Source: Melitaea cinxia (Eukaryota > Arthropoda > Insecta > Lepidoptera > Nymphalidae). Taken from it: a stretch of DNA of 64,000 bases. Position numbers and translations under genes: made by a program. The stretch is from positions 12,582,766 to 12,646,765 of the forward strand of contig NC_059401.1 of the NCBI RefSeq assembly GCF_905220565.1, given 5' to 3'. The notes under the pieces were generated by a model. That model saw only the letters and a list, made by a program, of their open reading frames with translations. It did no database searches and was not told where the DNA came from. Positions 33,469-45,962 of this stretch are shown here, in pieces (the first letter of the stretch is position 1; each line of letters starts with the position of its first letter).

Positions 33469-36400
33469 ATGGTCGGCAAGACTAATAAGTTATATGTACT
33501 TAAAAGAGGTAAGTGACCATTGTTGCATAAAAAACTTCATATTTATTAAATAAGAATAATGTTTACGGTTGCCATTTTCCAGATGGGAAAATGCAAGAAG
33601 TACACATTGATAAAATTACATCAAGAATAAAAAAATTATGTTATGGTCTGAATATGGACTTTGTCGACCCGGTAAGTTATTACATTTATTAATTCCGATC
33701 TTTAGCTAATTTATCTGATCTATTATTCGCGCTAATTAAAATTATCATTTCTTATAATTTTACGCAATATTTTAAATATTATCAGTTTATAATAAGTACA
33801 TTTATGTAAATGTTACAAATTCCAACTTATTTTGCCATACATGACCACCATACCATAGTCGAAACAATAGTACAAAAATATCTTGAACATATTTAATAAG
33901 GAGACCCATAAAAGTAGGTAGGAACATAAATCAATTTTAATATTTTACATTTACAACGCTTATGTATACATATAAACATCATGATAATACAAAATTTGAT
34001 AAATAATACAATAATATCAAGATAATAAAAACTATAAATTTAAGTTTTTTTTTATGCCAAACAATTTGTCCTTTGTTATTATCAGTCGTGAATTTGTTGC
34101 TAAGCCAATACCCACACCTATAAAAAAAATAAAAAAATGAAGTGAAAATGAGCTATCAAAGAATAATATTACATTTGAAAGATACGGAGAAGATGAAGTA
34201 GTCTTAAAAGTTTTGATTTTGTTACTCAGAAATAATGTTTTCGTAACTTTCTCAAGTCTCTTAGAAATTTAGGTAGCAGATAGTTTAAACAAGGTTTGAA
34301 TTTGTTACTCAGAAATAATGTTATCGTAACTTTTCCAAGTCTTATAGTCTCTTAGAGATTTAGGTAGCAGATAGTTTAAACAAGGTACATTATGGTTTAA
34401 ATTGCTGTTGTGAAGACATAGTAAATAATAAAAAAATTACAATATTGTCTATTAATTAAAACCTCATGAAAATCCAGCCTGCAGTTTTTTAGTATCTAAT
34501 TATCCTTGTTTTTATACAAAAATTAAGTGCAATATGAAGTCATGAGATTTTTATCGCTGTATAGCAATCTCTTCTAAACATCACATCATTGTTGCCCAGT
34601 GGCTATTTTGAAACCTCCACATAGGTTTCCTAAAACTCACTGGACATGCACACGTCTCTGATAAGTGTGTGTTGTCCATCAAATCTTTCTGATTCAAGAT
34701 CAGATAAGAGAAGACAACATGAGAATAATTCGCAAGAAGAAAAAATATTACATTAATTCTGAAGATGAAGAAGATGCAACAACAAGTAGATAAATACCAA
34801 ACCAAACTATATAGCCACAGCATACATAAATAACCATATTTATGTATGCTGTGGCTCCTTTTTCTAGAAGATAAAGTATTAGGATTTTGGTGTAAAACAC
34901 TATGTGTTTATAGAAGTTCTATTAGAACAAACAAAGATTTGTATGTTCAGTGTTCATTTCCGTGTCTAAAGAGGAACAAAACAAACAATATTCAATCTAA
35001 GATAAGAGCTGGGGCTATGCAGATATGCAGAAAAATATAATTTGCCTGCAGATATGCAGAAAAATATACAAAAATAAATATAATTGTGTTTGCTCGCAAA
35101 TGAAAAAAAAAAAACCGACTTCAATTACATCGACGAGTATTACAACGTAGATTGACGAAAAAATAGTCAAGTAACAACGCGTTATCAAAGATTACTCAAA
35201 AAGTAGTTATCAGATCTCAATAAAATTTATATGTGACCACATGACAAACATCAGCTTTCGATTAAATTAAAAATTATTAAAATCGGTACACCCAGTAAAA
35301 AGTTATTGCGGATTTTCTAGAGTTTCTCTCGATTTCTCTGGGATCCCATCATCAGATCCTGGTTTCCTTATCATGGTACTAAACTAGGGATATCTTCTTT
35401 CCAACAAAAAAAGAATTATCAAAATCGGTACACCCAGTAAAAAGTTATTGCGAATTTTCAAGAGTTTCCCTCGATTTCTCTGGGATCCCATCATCAGATC
35501 CTGGTTCCCTTATCATGATACTAAACTAGGGATATCTCCTTTCCAACAAAAAAAAAATTATCAAAATCAGTACAACCAGTAGAAAGTTATGCGGTATAAT
35601 ACAACGTAGGTCGACGAAAAAAGCGTAAAAAAAACGCATTATTAGATATAACTCGAAAAGACTGATGATGATTGACACACACCACCTTTCGATTAAAAAA
35701 AATTTGTTGAAATCGGTCCACATGGGCAAAATTTCTGATGTAACATACATAAAAAAAAATACAGTCGAATTGAGAACCTCCTCCTTTTTTGGAAGTCGGT
35801 TAAAAAAAAGGAAAATGTGTACATATAAATCATCAAAAATTTAAAGAGTAACCAAAACATTGGGTGATAAATCATACTTATCTTTAAGAAAACTTTGACT
35901 TTCTGTAATGTTTTTTATTAAATAAGTAATAATTGACTGTATAAGATATAATTAAGTAGTCTGGATTTATATTATATTCTGATTATCTTTCTTGTGCAAA
36001 GGTTATCTTTATGGGGTTGATAAAATTATTTTGATCATTGCTCATTTCACCACTGACTCTTTGTAGACTACTTTTACTAGATCTAAGAATTCTTAAATGT
36101 ATTAAGTAAAATATTTTAACAGGTCTGTATAACTTTGAAAGTTATAAGTGGCATTTACTCTGGAGTAACAACTGTCGAACTGGATAACTTGGCAGCTGAA
36201 ACTGCAGCTACAATGACAACTGATCATCCAGACTATGGCATTCTAGCTGCTAGATTAGCAATATCAAATTTACACAAAGAAACCAAAAAGCACTTTTCAG
36301 GTAAATATTTTAGTACTATTTATATAGAACCAGCTTTATGCCATCATGAATTACACCAGTGTTTCCCAAACATTGTTCTGTGTGGCGAATGGGAAACGCT

Positions 36401-39313
36401 GGATTACACAATTTTGGCTATTCCTTTTTCTTATGTTAAAATATGTGCAATGAATAGCAGGTGCTATTGTGACATAAAACATGAAAATTTTAAAAGTCTC
36501 AGGTATAAGTATTAAGACAAAATTGCACCAGTTTTTGAATTAGAACTTCAGCAATATAACTCCCAATACCACATCAACATTCATTCAGTAGTTTTTGCGT
36601 GATATGCATACAAAAGTATAGACAGACAATATTTCTAATAATTGCATCTTTGCTTTATGTAATCTTATTTTTTTCTCCAAAATCTCTAATAATAAATCTA
36701 TGTACAGACACACCAGTTAGGTAGTTTTAATTGTGAGTTTACATTAAGGGACACAATTTTCTATTTATTTATTTGTATACACTATATTTTGCTTTTATTT
36801 CAGAGGTAGTTTCTGACTTACATAATATCATCAACCAATATACAAAAAAAAGAGAGTCAATGATATCAGAATTTCACTACAATATTGTTATGAAACATAA
36901 AGACAGACTCGACTCTGCGATTGTTTATGATCGTGATTTTAAATACAATTATTTTGGATTCAAGACTCTAGAAAGATCATATTTGTTGAAAATAAACCAC
37001 AAGGTAACTAATTAAATAGATTTAATTATAAACCTTTGTGGGCTCATGCACAATGCTTTGCTGAAGATATCGACTGTCCCTATGTACAGTATCGAAACTG
37101 AAAATTTTCTATTTTTTTATTGCATGAAAAAACTACTTTTTATGTATATTTGTTTTAAAGAAAAAAAAAAGGCTATAAAATACTCATAAAATCACATTTT
37201 TCATGAGCTTATACTGAATATCGATACTTAACAAATCATTTAGCGTAAAAAATGTAAAGTGCCTTTTTTCAATTTCGATATTATACGTAGGGACAGTCGA
37301 TATGATCAAATACATAGCTTACGATACTATAAAGTACATACAGTTGTCTGTCATTCATTTCTATATATATCATAATTCAACATTAAATATTATGGATATA
37401 TATTCTATATATTTGATTTATGTATGTTGTAGGTTGCAGAACGACCCCAGCATATGCTTATGCGTGTTGCTGTTGGCATACACGGGGAAGATATAGATGC
37501 AGCTATAAACACTTACAATTTGTTATCTGAAAAATATTTTACTCATGCAAGCCCAACAATGTTTTCTGCTGCGACTCCAAGACCTCAATTGTCTTCTTGT
37601 TTTCTTGTAGCTATGAAAGATGACAGTATCGAAGGAATATATGATACACTAAAACAATGTGCATTAATTTCCAAGTCAGCTGGAGGTATCGGTGTTCATG
37701 TGCATTGCATAAGAGCTAAAGGAACTTATATTGCTGGTACAAATGGGATTTCCAATGGTCTTGTTCCTATGTTAAGAGTCTATAATAACACTGCCAGATA
37801 TGTGGATCAAGGGGGTAACAAACGCCCCGGAGCATTTGCAGTGTATTTGGAACCTTGGCACGCAGATGTCTTTGAATTTTTAGATTTAAAAAAGAATACT
37901 GGTAAAGAAGAAGTACGAGCAAGAGAATTATTCTATGCTTTATGGATACCAGATTTGTTTATGAAACGGGTAGAAAAAAATGAAAATTGGAGTCTTATGT
38001 GTCCTCACAACTGCCCTGGATTGGCTGATTGTTGGGGTGAAGAATTTGAAGCTTTATATGAAAAGTATGAACAAGAAAAACGCTATGTAAAACAAGTTCG
38101 TGCACAGGTTTTGTGGAAAGCAATAGTAGAAGCACAAGTTGAAACAGGAACACCATATATGTTGTATAAAGATTCTTGCAACAGAAAAAGTAATCAAAAA
38201 AATCTTGGCACTATAAAATGCAGCAACCTTTGCACAGAAATTGTTGAGTATACATCACCTGATGAAGTGGCAGTGTGCAATTTAGCTTCCATAGCTGTTA
38301 ATATGTTTGTTGAAAATAAAACTTTTAATTTTCAAAAATTAAAACAGGTTACTAAAACTGTTACACAAAATTTAAATAAGATTATTGATGTTAACTTCTA
38401 TCCAGTGCCAGAAGCAAAGAATTCGAATATGAAACATAGGCCTATTGGCATCGGTGTTCAGGGATTAGCAGATGCATTTGTGTTAATGAGATTTCCCTAT
38501 GAGAGTGAAGAAGCAATTTTACTTAATCAACAAATATTTGAAACTATATACTATGGAGCTTTAGAAGCTAGTTGTGAATTGGCAGAGAAGGAAGGTGTTT
38601 ACTCTAGTTATGATGGAAGTCCTGCAAGTCAAGGCATTTTACAATATGACATGTGGGACAAGACTCCTACTGATCTGTGGGATTGGACTGCCTTAAAAGA
38701 AAAAATTGCAAAGCATGGTCTTCGTAATTCCCTTTTGTTAGCTCCAATGCCAACTGCTTCCACAGCACAGATACTTGGAAATAATGAATCTTTTGAACCA
38801 TTTACTTCAAACATTTACCAACGCCGGGTATTATCTGGTGAGTTTCAAGTTGTTAACCATCATCTCTTAACAGATTTAACCCAAGCTGACTTATGGGATG
38901 AAGATATGAAAAATTTGATAATTCACAACAATGGATCTATACAAAATATTGAAAAGATTCCAAAAAAAATAAGGGACTTATACAAGACAGTTTGGGAAAT
39001 TTCAGTGAAAACAACTATACAAATGGCTGCAGATAGAGGAGCATTTATTGATCAGAGTCAGTCATTTAATATTCATGTTGCTGAACCAAATTATGGAAAA
39101 TTAACATCTATACATTTCTATGCATGGAAGATGGGATTGAAAACTGGAATGTACTATTTACGTACTAAACCAGCTGCTAATGCTATTCAATTTACTGTTG
39201 ATAAGACTAAAGTTAAAGCTAAAAATGGTAAATTAGAAAAAGAGGAAGCTGAAATGTCTATGATAGCTTGTTCTTTGGCAAACAAAGATGAATGTATGAG
39301 TTGTGGATCTTAA
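33469..39313 (+). CDS. RnrL: Ribonucleoside-diphosphate reductase large subunit (class Ia)
   Basis: Catalytic subunit that reduces ribonucleoside diphosphates to deoxyribonucleotides, with the small radical subunit and thioredoxin, in the cytosol. Five exons: 33469-33508, 33583-33671, 36123-36300, 36804-37003 and 37433-39313; 2388 bases, 795 aa, all phases close. N-terminal ATP-cone: LYVLKRDGKMQEVHIDKITS and LCYGLNMDFVDP. Catalytic centre: RPQLSSCFLV (redox cysteine near residue 225), SNLCTEIVEY with the N-x-C-x-E triad, and EVAVCNLASIAVN with the second redox cysteine. Substrate loop PMPTASTAQILGNNESFEPF. C-terminal ECMSCGS carries the CxxC shuttle pair. It is about seven residues longer at the N-terminus than the human protein. 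AATAAA at 39321 is eight bases past the stop. Intron 2 (2.45 kb) contains repeats. Confidence 0.98.
34217..34385. repeat. Imperfect tandem duplication in ribonucleotide reductase intron 2
   Basis: TTTGTTACTCAGAAATAATG begins units at 34217 and 34301; both end GGTAGCAGATAGTTTAAACA. The second unit carries an 8-base insertion (TTATAGTC-like). Confidence 0.85.
34814..34855. repeat. Perfect 19-bp palindrome with 4-base loop
   Basis: GCCACAGCATACATAAATA and TATTTATGTATGCTGTGGC face each other around ACCA in intron 2 of the ribonucleotide reductase gene. The pairing does not extend beyond the arms. Confidence 0.9.
35083..35806 (+). repeat. GAAGTCGGTT-family element with internal tandem copies
   Basis: Begins ATTGTGTTTGCTCGCAAATG and ends TTTGGAAGTCGGTTAAA, like the 289-bp copy at 10269, but is expanded to 724 bp. 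The middle has a repeated unit of about 130 bp (35270-35560) with CGGTACACCCAGTAAAAAGT, TCTCTGGGATCCCATCATCA and GGGATATC in each unit: two units plus a third start. The copy at 57471 holds one such unit. Confidence 0.82.
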
Positions 39314-40290
39314 TTACTTTAATAAATAGATCAATGTAGCAAGGATCGGCATACTTTATTTAAAATCTAATATATTGATTAGACTTAGAAACTGTTACGT
39401 TTTAGACAGTCTCTTTAGTTCTATGGTTACCATGTTACTATTTAAAATTATTTCACATAAACTTGATATTTATATTGAAGGTCTTTGCTGCATTAGTTTA
39501 ACATAGGAATAAGTAATTTCAGAGCACGCAAATCATTTTAATAAAAGGATTTTTTACGATTTAACTTTTTTTATTTAAAAAAATATATTGCACTAGAATA
39601 TTTTTTACATAATTAATATTATTTTTCTTATGCATGGAAGCAAAAATGTACATAATTATGTATATAATTAATATCTATAATAAAGAATATTTTAATATAA
39701 ACAATTGATGTATTTTTATTGAAATATGGACTACGTATCACCTTGTTAGAGACTAGCATAAACTGACTCTCAAAATATTTGGTGTATGAACACAATAATA
39801 TTCATTAAAGTCTTAAAAAAATATTTTAGAAGAGAGGTAGTTCTTTTTGCTTGTTTTGAATGTATTTTCTGTTAGTATTACTATGCTCTGTGAAATGTAT
39901 TTAGCTGCGATCACAACGTTAGTGTTGATAAAGTTTAAGGTGCATGTATGTGTATCCACTTGAAGCTATCGATCCTAAATTTAAAGCAATCATGCATCCT
40001 TATAATTTTATTAATTTTAAAAATATATACTTAACAATTATCTGCGAGTGACCATGATGTTGTCTCCACTATATTTTAAGTATTCGTAAAAGCTATTGCT
40101 AAAATATTTTTGTAGGAGTAATGTCGAGTGTCGAGAGTTTGATCGTTTTACATTTCAATCGTTCGCAAGAACAACACAATCATAACGATACCCCAAAGGA
40201 ATACAATACTTGCCTTCCTGACTCTACTGTGTAATTAAGTATATCCGATATAAGTTAATCGTATATCACAAGTTGAAAATCAGAACGTCA
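39314..40290. other. Ribonucleotide reductase 3' region and intergenic spacer
   Basis: AATAAA at 39321-39326 serves the upstream gene. Beyond it the sequence is AT-rich, with no gene or repeat end recognised. Confidence 0.5.
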
Positions 40291-40297
40291 CTATATT

Positions 40298-40345
40298 ACA
40301 GTGGCGTAGCGTGGTTGTCGACCGCCCGGAGCGGAAGCAGATTTG
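40298..40345 (+). repeat. hAT-type terminal fragment
   Basis: CAGTGGCGTAGCGTGG resembles the inverted ends of the MITE at 26527. No matching second end was found; it is followed closely by the RTE-derived repeat at 40440. Confidence 0.45.
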
Positions 40346-40439
40346 CCGCCCTCTTATTTAGTATTTTTTTTGTAGTAGATTTTATATATTTTTTTATTTA
40401 CCATTATTGGCTTTGTGTACTGTATGGCTACGGTACTAA

Positions 40440-40745
40440 AGAATATAGCCACCCCCTCTCTTCCCGTGGGTGTCGTAAGAGGCGACTAAGGGATAACACA
40501 GTTCCGCTACTACCTTGGAACTTAAAAAGCCGACCGATGGCGGGATAACCATCCAACTGCTGGCTTTGAAATACACAGGCCGAAGACGGGCAGCAGCGTC
40601 TTCAGTGCGACAAAGCCAGTACTGCGGTCACCAACCCGCCTGCCCAGCGTGGTGACTATGGGCAAAACACACGAGTTCACGTTATTTTTGGCGTAAACTT
40701 GTGGAGGCCTATGTCCAGCAGTGGACTGTATAGGCTGTAATGATT
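40440..40745 (+). repeat. RTE-derived SINE-like element
   Basis: Joins the RTE 5' opening (CCACCCCCTCTCTTCCCGTG and GAGGCGACTAAGGGATAACA) directly to the RTE 3' end (GTGGAGGCCTATGTCCAGCA, then GTGGACTGTATAGGCTGTAA) with no coding body. It is thus a non-autonomous derivative likely moved by RTE proteins. The middle has GGTCACCAACCCGCCTGCCC, also present at 6436. Confidence 0.8.
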
Positions 40746-42065
40746 GGCTTTGACTTGGCATGTTTAAGTTCTAAATTTTAAAACTCACTATAAGAAAAGA
40801 AATATATTAAAATATTTGTGTGTGCTAAAATCTTTAAGTCAGTTAGATATTTCAATTTAATGTATACTATACATTAGATACATTATTAAAGAAAACTTTT
40901 CGGCAAAAACAGTCATCATTATTTTGCATTGTACAGGTTATATTTATACATCTATACAAATAAAAAAAAAATCAACCGATGGATACAATACATGGTACAT
41001 ATACCAAAATAACATTTCTAGCACTATTTTCAAAATAAAAAAAAAAAATATATAAATAATAGAGATAGTTCCGGGAGGCGAAATTTTTTTTATTATTGTA
41101 AATTGACTCCTCTTTCAAGATCTTTTTTCAAAATTCCTCGAATATCATTATTTTAGATTTTATTAATGAAAAACTAAATACCTTTTTATCTTATTTTGTT
41201 AATAACAATCGCAATTTTTTATTTGCTAGTAAACCATTAGAAAACATTTTTCTAGACGGCATTCCGAATAGAATGAGATATCACACATATTTTTAGGAGC
41301 TTTATTTCTATTAAACACCTTTTGAACTTATTGACTAGACTATTTGTACGAAACCCTGGGTACGCGAGTGTAAAACTCGCACATCGGCGGTTTTTTTTTA
41401 TTTTAGTAAATTAAAGTTTGAACAACACATTAAACATTCCAACATACAATTACATACATATAATATTTAATCTAACACAGTTGCAAAATTCAATTTTTCA
41501 CAAAATTTATGAATTATTTCACAATCACTACACGTACTTATTTGCACAAAAATAAAAAAACAACAACAACAAACACAAACAACTTTCAAACTTTTGTTAA
41601 ACTTTTTCAAAGAATCGCGTACATCCCCTTACCTTAAAAGAACGTCCCCGTACGTGAAATAAACTATATTCAACTTAATATGTTATTCAACTAACTATCT
41701 TTTAACTTCGTTAATATACTCATAACTACTATTCTGAGTTTAGAACTTGTGGAATTTCTTGTCATTTTTTTGGTAGGTTTATTTTTGGCTTGACTTTTTT
41801 ACGTGGTTCCAAAGTCAACAACGATATTTGTATGGCTAGAATAAGTGCAATAGAAATAGTTATTAACCACAGAATATGATTCTAGATGAATAAGAGTAAT
41901 TTTTCACTCACGGGAGAGGTATAAAAAACCTCCATCTATTCCTCTATGGTTTTGCGATAAAAAATTCTTGTTGTCTGGTACTCAGAATAATGGTCCGAAT
42001 TAATTATTTCAATTAAAGGATAGCTGTCCCTTACATCTTGTATGTAATAGAAGTCATTCTCGCTG
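40746..42065. other. AT-rich intergenic spacer
   Basis: No gene is supported. The phrase GTGTAAAACTCGCACATCGG at 41371-41390 lies in front of a poly-T run, but no known repeat could be assigned. Confidence 0.4.
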
Positions 42066-42235
42066 ATTATCTATACTAATATTATAAAGAGGTAAAGTTT
42101 ATAACTTTGTTTATATGTAGGGGATAATCTTCGCAAATACTGATCCGATCATGAAAATTCTTTCACTAACAGAAAGCTACACTATTCAGGAGTGACATAG
42201 GCTATATTTTATTGTAATTGAACAAAAAATTCAGT
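42066..42235 (+). repeat. Helitron-like repeat fragment (ATACTAATATTATAAA type)
   Basis: TATCTATACTAATATTATAA, then GATAATCTTCGCAAATACTG and GGAGTGACATAGGCTATATT. The phrase order resembles 62570-62775 (CTCATATTATTATAAATGTG). Confidence 0.5.
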
Positions 42236-42439
42236 AAATAAGAAGAAGATTAAAATATAATATCAAAAGGTAAATAAACTAGCGCCATCTATCGCCACTT
42301 AGAAAACAATTTATTAGTCTTTCGACGTAATTAATTTAGTCTTATTTTAGTCTATCGACAACGATTTAAACGGGACAATAACAACAACATATAACAACGT
42401 AAATAATGGGACCTCTGGAGTATGCGCTTTTAGAGAAAT

Positions 42440-42812
42440 ATTGTGTATACTTGCAAACGAAAAAAATTGACTTTAATTTACATCCAAAATAATAAAATGA
42501 GAAGTCAAATACCAATTTATTAACTCAAAAACTACTCATTAGATCTCGACCAAATTTAAATGGGAACACATGACAAGCTTTGAGCAAGCTTTTGAATACA
42601 AAATAAGAATAGTCATCGATACATCCAAGTAACCATCGATGTTCCACATAAAAATTAGTCATATTGAGAACTGTTGAAAAAGTTAATTAATTAAAACTTG
42701 TGGAAACTTTTATGGCGCCACAAGTTGTTTCATTCAATCATTATTTAACAGATTATAACATTTTCATAATACAACAAGAACCTCCTCCTTATTTTGTAGT
42801 TGGTTGAACAGT
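42440..42812 (+). repeat. Degenerate GAAGTCGGTT-family element
   Basis: Opens ATTGTGTATACTTGCAAACG and closes AACCTCCTCCTTATTTTGTA, then GTTGGTTGAA. More decayed than the copies at 10269 and 35083. Confidence 0.55.
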
Positions 42813-43046
42813 AATCTCAGTTTGCTTTAATTTGGTTAAGAAGTGTATACTTAATGTTACAAATTAATGTCTAAAAACCCTTCGTCTTCATTCACAGTAC
42901 AATCAGTATATAGGCATGTTAATACACTGTTATACAAGATAGTAAATCGAAGAAAAAGCAATATTTTTTAAATTGAGATTTAATATTAAATTTCAATTGA
43001 TAACATTAAATTCGAATATGGAATAAATAAATAATATTGTTAACAT

Positions 43047-44381
43047 TTAATTTTTCTTAAAACTTCTAAGTATTGGATGTATTATATCTAGTGCTTCAAA
43101 AATTTCATTTCTTGTCTTCCCACCTGAAATGGATTTTTTTTCAGATCTCTAAAATATCAAGTAAATTATTTATCAAGTTATTTATTCAAAAAATCACCTG
43201 TAATAACAAGTTTTCCATTTACGAATATTAGTAGGACCACTCTTGGCCGTATCATTCTATACACTAAACCTGGAAACAGCTCCGGTTCATATGATGTGAA
43301 CTGACCATGTGCTTGTTGTAGAGCTTCTAATCTAACTGGAAATCTTAAATCTGCAGTTGCAATAAAATTTTGCACTTTAAAGTTAAGGAATTTTGCCTAA
43401 AATAAAAAGGTATTAAATTATTAGTATTAACTAATAGACGAGATAATGTATTTAAGAAATTCAAATTTACCGGAAACCCTAGTTTTTGAATAATTCTTGC
43501 AAACTTTCTAGCAGCTATATAAGAATCATGTTCATTTTTGGCTCCTGTGCATACTATTTTTCCAGACCTGTTAATTTTTTTTTAAACTATTATAACAAGG
43601 AAAACAGGCAATTGTAAAATAGAATATTGGAATACAGTATTGAGTGAATTTATACCTAAATACTAAAGCAGTGGCACGTGGTTCTAATATTTTCATAACT
43701 ACTCCATGAAATCTTGCAGGATTATATTCAGAAAACCTTGTCCGACAATATATATCTAATAATTTTAATTCACAGCCTAAGCTAACTGTTGAAACACAAT
43801 TTCTGAAAAAATATCAACATGTTAAACAAGATGAAATTTCATATATGTATACATAGGTAAGGTGCAAAATAAGTACATACTGAAATTTAATACTACTTTT
43901 TGCTTGACTAACTGCACTTGCCATTGGAGTAATAGCAGTCATAGAACTGTGAGGGTTTCCAGACTGAATCTGTGGTGTAAATGATCGGTGAGTGGGAGTT
44001 AGAGTAACCTCCCCAGATAAATGGAACTGCATGGTGTGTGGTGTTGAAGGGATATTCTCCATTATATTATGCCGATGTGGAGTGCGAGACAACAATTCAG
44101 CGCTTTGGTTATTTTCTATTTCATTGGCAATAATTGACGTTGAAACTCTGACACTCACATCAGAATTATTTTTTTCCCTCAATTCTATATCTACATTCGA
44201 CATGTTCTAAAACAAAAACAAACACTATTAACTTATTATAAAAAAATGTGTTATTACAGTACATTTATATGAATATAATACAAAAGAAAACAGTGTGCAA
44301 ACTTACGTCTTTATATTCTTGTTGACTGGGCAGACTGGGTGTGTTATTTAATGAATGAATGGACTCTTCGTTGAGATCCAT
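43047..44381 (-). CDS. Trf: TATA-binding-protein family member, probably TBP-related factor 1
   Basis: Nuclear DNA-bending factor for transcription initiation. Six exons: 44381-44307, 44206-43881, 43802-43656, 43567-43471, 43396-43198 and 43123-43047; 921 bases, 306 aa, phases close. Residues 1-133 are a non-conserved leader (MDLNEESIHSLNNTPSLPSQ) rich in S, T and P. From about 134 the two-repeat saddle core follows: NCVSTVSLGCELKLLDIYCR, SEYNPARFHGVVMKILEPRA, FRSGKIVCTGAKNEHDSYIA, KLGFPAKFLNFKVQNFIATA, FTSYEPELFPGLVYRMIRPR, VLLIFVNGKLVITG and ALDIIHPILRSFKKN. Canonical animal TBP cores are almost invariant. This one differs at many sites (NFIATADLRF where TBP has NMVGSCDVKF), which favours TRF1, the insect paralogue used with BRF for RNA polymerase III. 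Canonical TBP would be elsewhere in the genome. Confidence 0.9.
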
Positions 44382-44642
44382 ATCGTTAGTAAATTAATAA
44401 ATAAGACTAAAATGAATACTTAGTCAAAAATTTGTCAAAAATTAAAATTCATTTAACGTGATGTTTGTGCGCTAACACTATCATTTTAAATTGAAATTAC
44501 TTTAAAAATATATAAAAGACATAGTACATAAATTTAAAACAAGTGAGTGTACACAAGTGTGAGGAAAATGTTAACAAAACAATAATAGAGATATAATAAT
44601 TTGATACTCGTCGCAATTTAGTCGCAAATGTCAATACTATCA

Positions 44643-45725
44643 CATAGCGTTGGGCGTTATTTAACGTAATCGGTTTCAGTAACTAGTTACGAAGCGAATA
44701 ACCATGTACGTAGTTTCGCCGATACGAATGTAACGATTATTTTACGTACGCAGTTTTTTTACGTACTGTAACGCGGGCAACACGAGCGACACCGCAAGCT
44801 CGCCAGAGACCACGGAGGTTACCGGCTCGTTATATATGAACTGTCAATTTTGAATATTAAAAAATTAGATTTAAAAAAAAAAGAAAGGAACTGTCGATTG
44901 TCGAATTATTATAATTATGATCCTTTGTCAATAAAACTATAAAAAAACATTCTTATACAAAACATTTTTATGATTTTAGAGATTTTTTATCGACTACAGT
45001 ACGCATTTTTATCAAAAACTTGATACAACGACCGGCGCATAAGCGTTTTGCCTAATAACGTAACACAATACGCAGATACGCTTACGCGTAGGATAAAAAG
45101 AGATGGCTATAAGTACTATAGGTGCATCTCTGTTTTTGAATATGCTCATGCGATTTTGTACGCAATTACTATGAGCTTTAGTTTATTTTAATATGTACAG
45201 TATTTTAAAGAAATTTTAATTTCGGTCGTGTTTCTTTTTAAATAATTTCGAATTTACTTGTTATAGTCTCGCGTTGAAGTATATACTAAAAAGTGTGGGT
45301 TTTTGTTGTATTTTTAATTATAATGTATGTATCTCGAAAAATAATTAAAAGCTGTACATAAAATCAAATGAACTTCTAAATACGCCTGCATCGATTATTA
45401 TGTCTATAGTCTATACAAAAATCAAAAAATTAATTTAAATAACACGTTTTGCAGCCAGTCGTAAGCCTGGATAAAGTATGAAGTTAATTTGATTATACTA
45501 TCCATCAATATTAACGTACGTAACGGCATTCGTATGTGTTACAATTTATAACGTAAAGCTACTTCATAACCATAATACAAACAAAAGTAATATAATATAA
45601 CGTAGTAACTGATGCTGTATACAAAAATAACTAGTTACGAAAAATAAGCAGTTTCGAAACTAGTTACGCGTATCCATGAAACTACGTATAACCGATTACA
45701 CATAAAAGACGTTACGACCCACGAC
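44643..45725. mobile_element. hAT-like TIR element upstream of the TBP-family gene
   Basis: TACTATCA at 44635-44642 and 45726-45733 is a perfect 8-bp duplication. Just inside, the left side reads AGCGTTGGGCGTTATTTAAC and GTAATCGGTT; the right, reversed, GTCGTGGGTCGTAACG and GTAATCGGTT. Long imperfect inverted ends rich in TTACG words. No transposase text is visible. The left edge lies about 260 bases upstream of the gene's start codon. Confidence 0.65.
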
Positions 45726-45770
45726 TACTATCATTGTAGTCGTGGTAGTGGGCTCATTCCACGTAAGGTC

Positions 45771-45962
45771 CAAAGAGTATATAAGGTACTAAGACTACTA
45801 AGGTCCACAACGCCATCGATCACGACCCATATATACTCTTTGAGTATAAGCAAGTTATTTTACTCTTTGCTCTTTGATCACGAGCGCCGACAGCAACGAG
45901 GCCGAGAGCCTGAAATTGCCGTTCCACGGTTCCATTGTTATCGCTACCTTATATACTCTTTG
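45771..45962. repeat. Short inverted-repeat segment
   Basis: CAAAGAGTATATAAGGT (45771-45787) and its exact reverse complement (45946-45962) bracket about 160 bases. A third related word, ATATATACTCTTTGAGTATA, lies between them at 45829. No gene is seen. Confidence 0.65.

Noticed and set aside
34814..34855. microRNA precursor
   Set aside because: The loop of four bases and arms of 19 leave no room for Dicer/Drosha processing.
43814..44203. 129-residue frame taken as a separate protein
   Set aside because: It is exon 2 of the TBP-family gene read through its donor.
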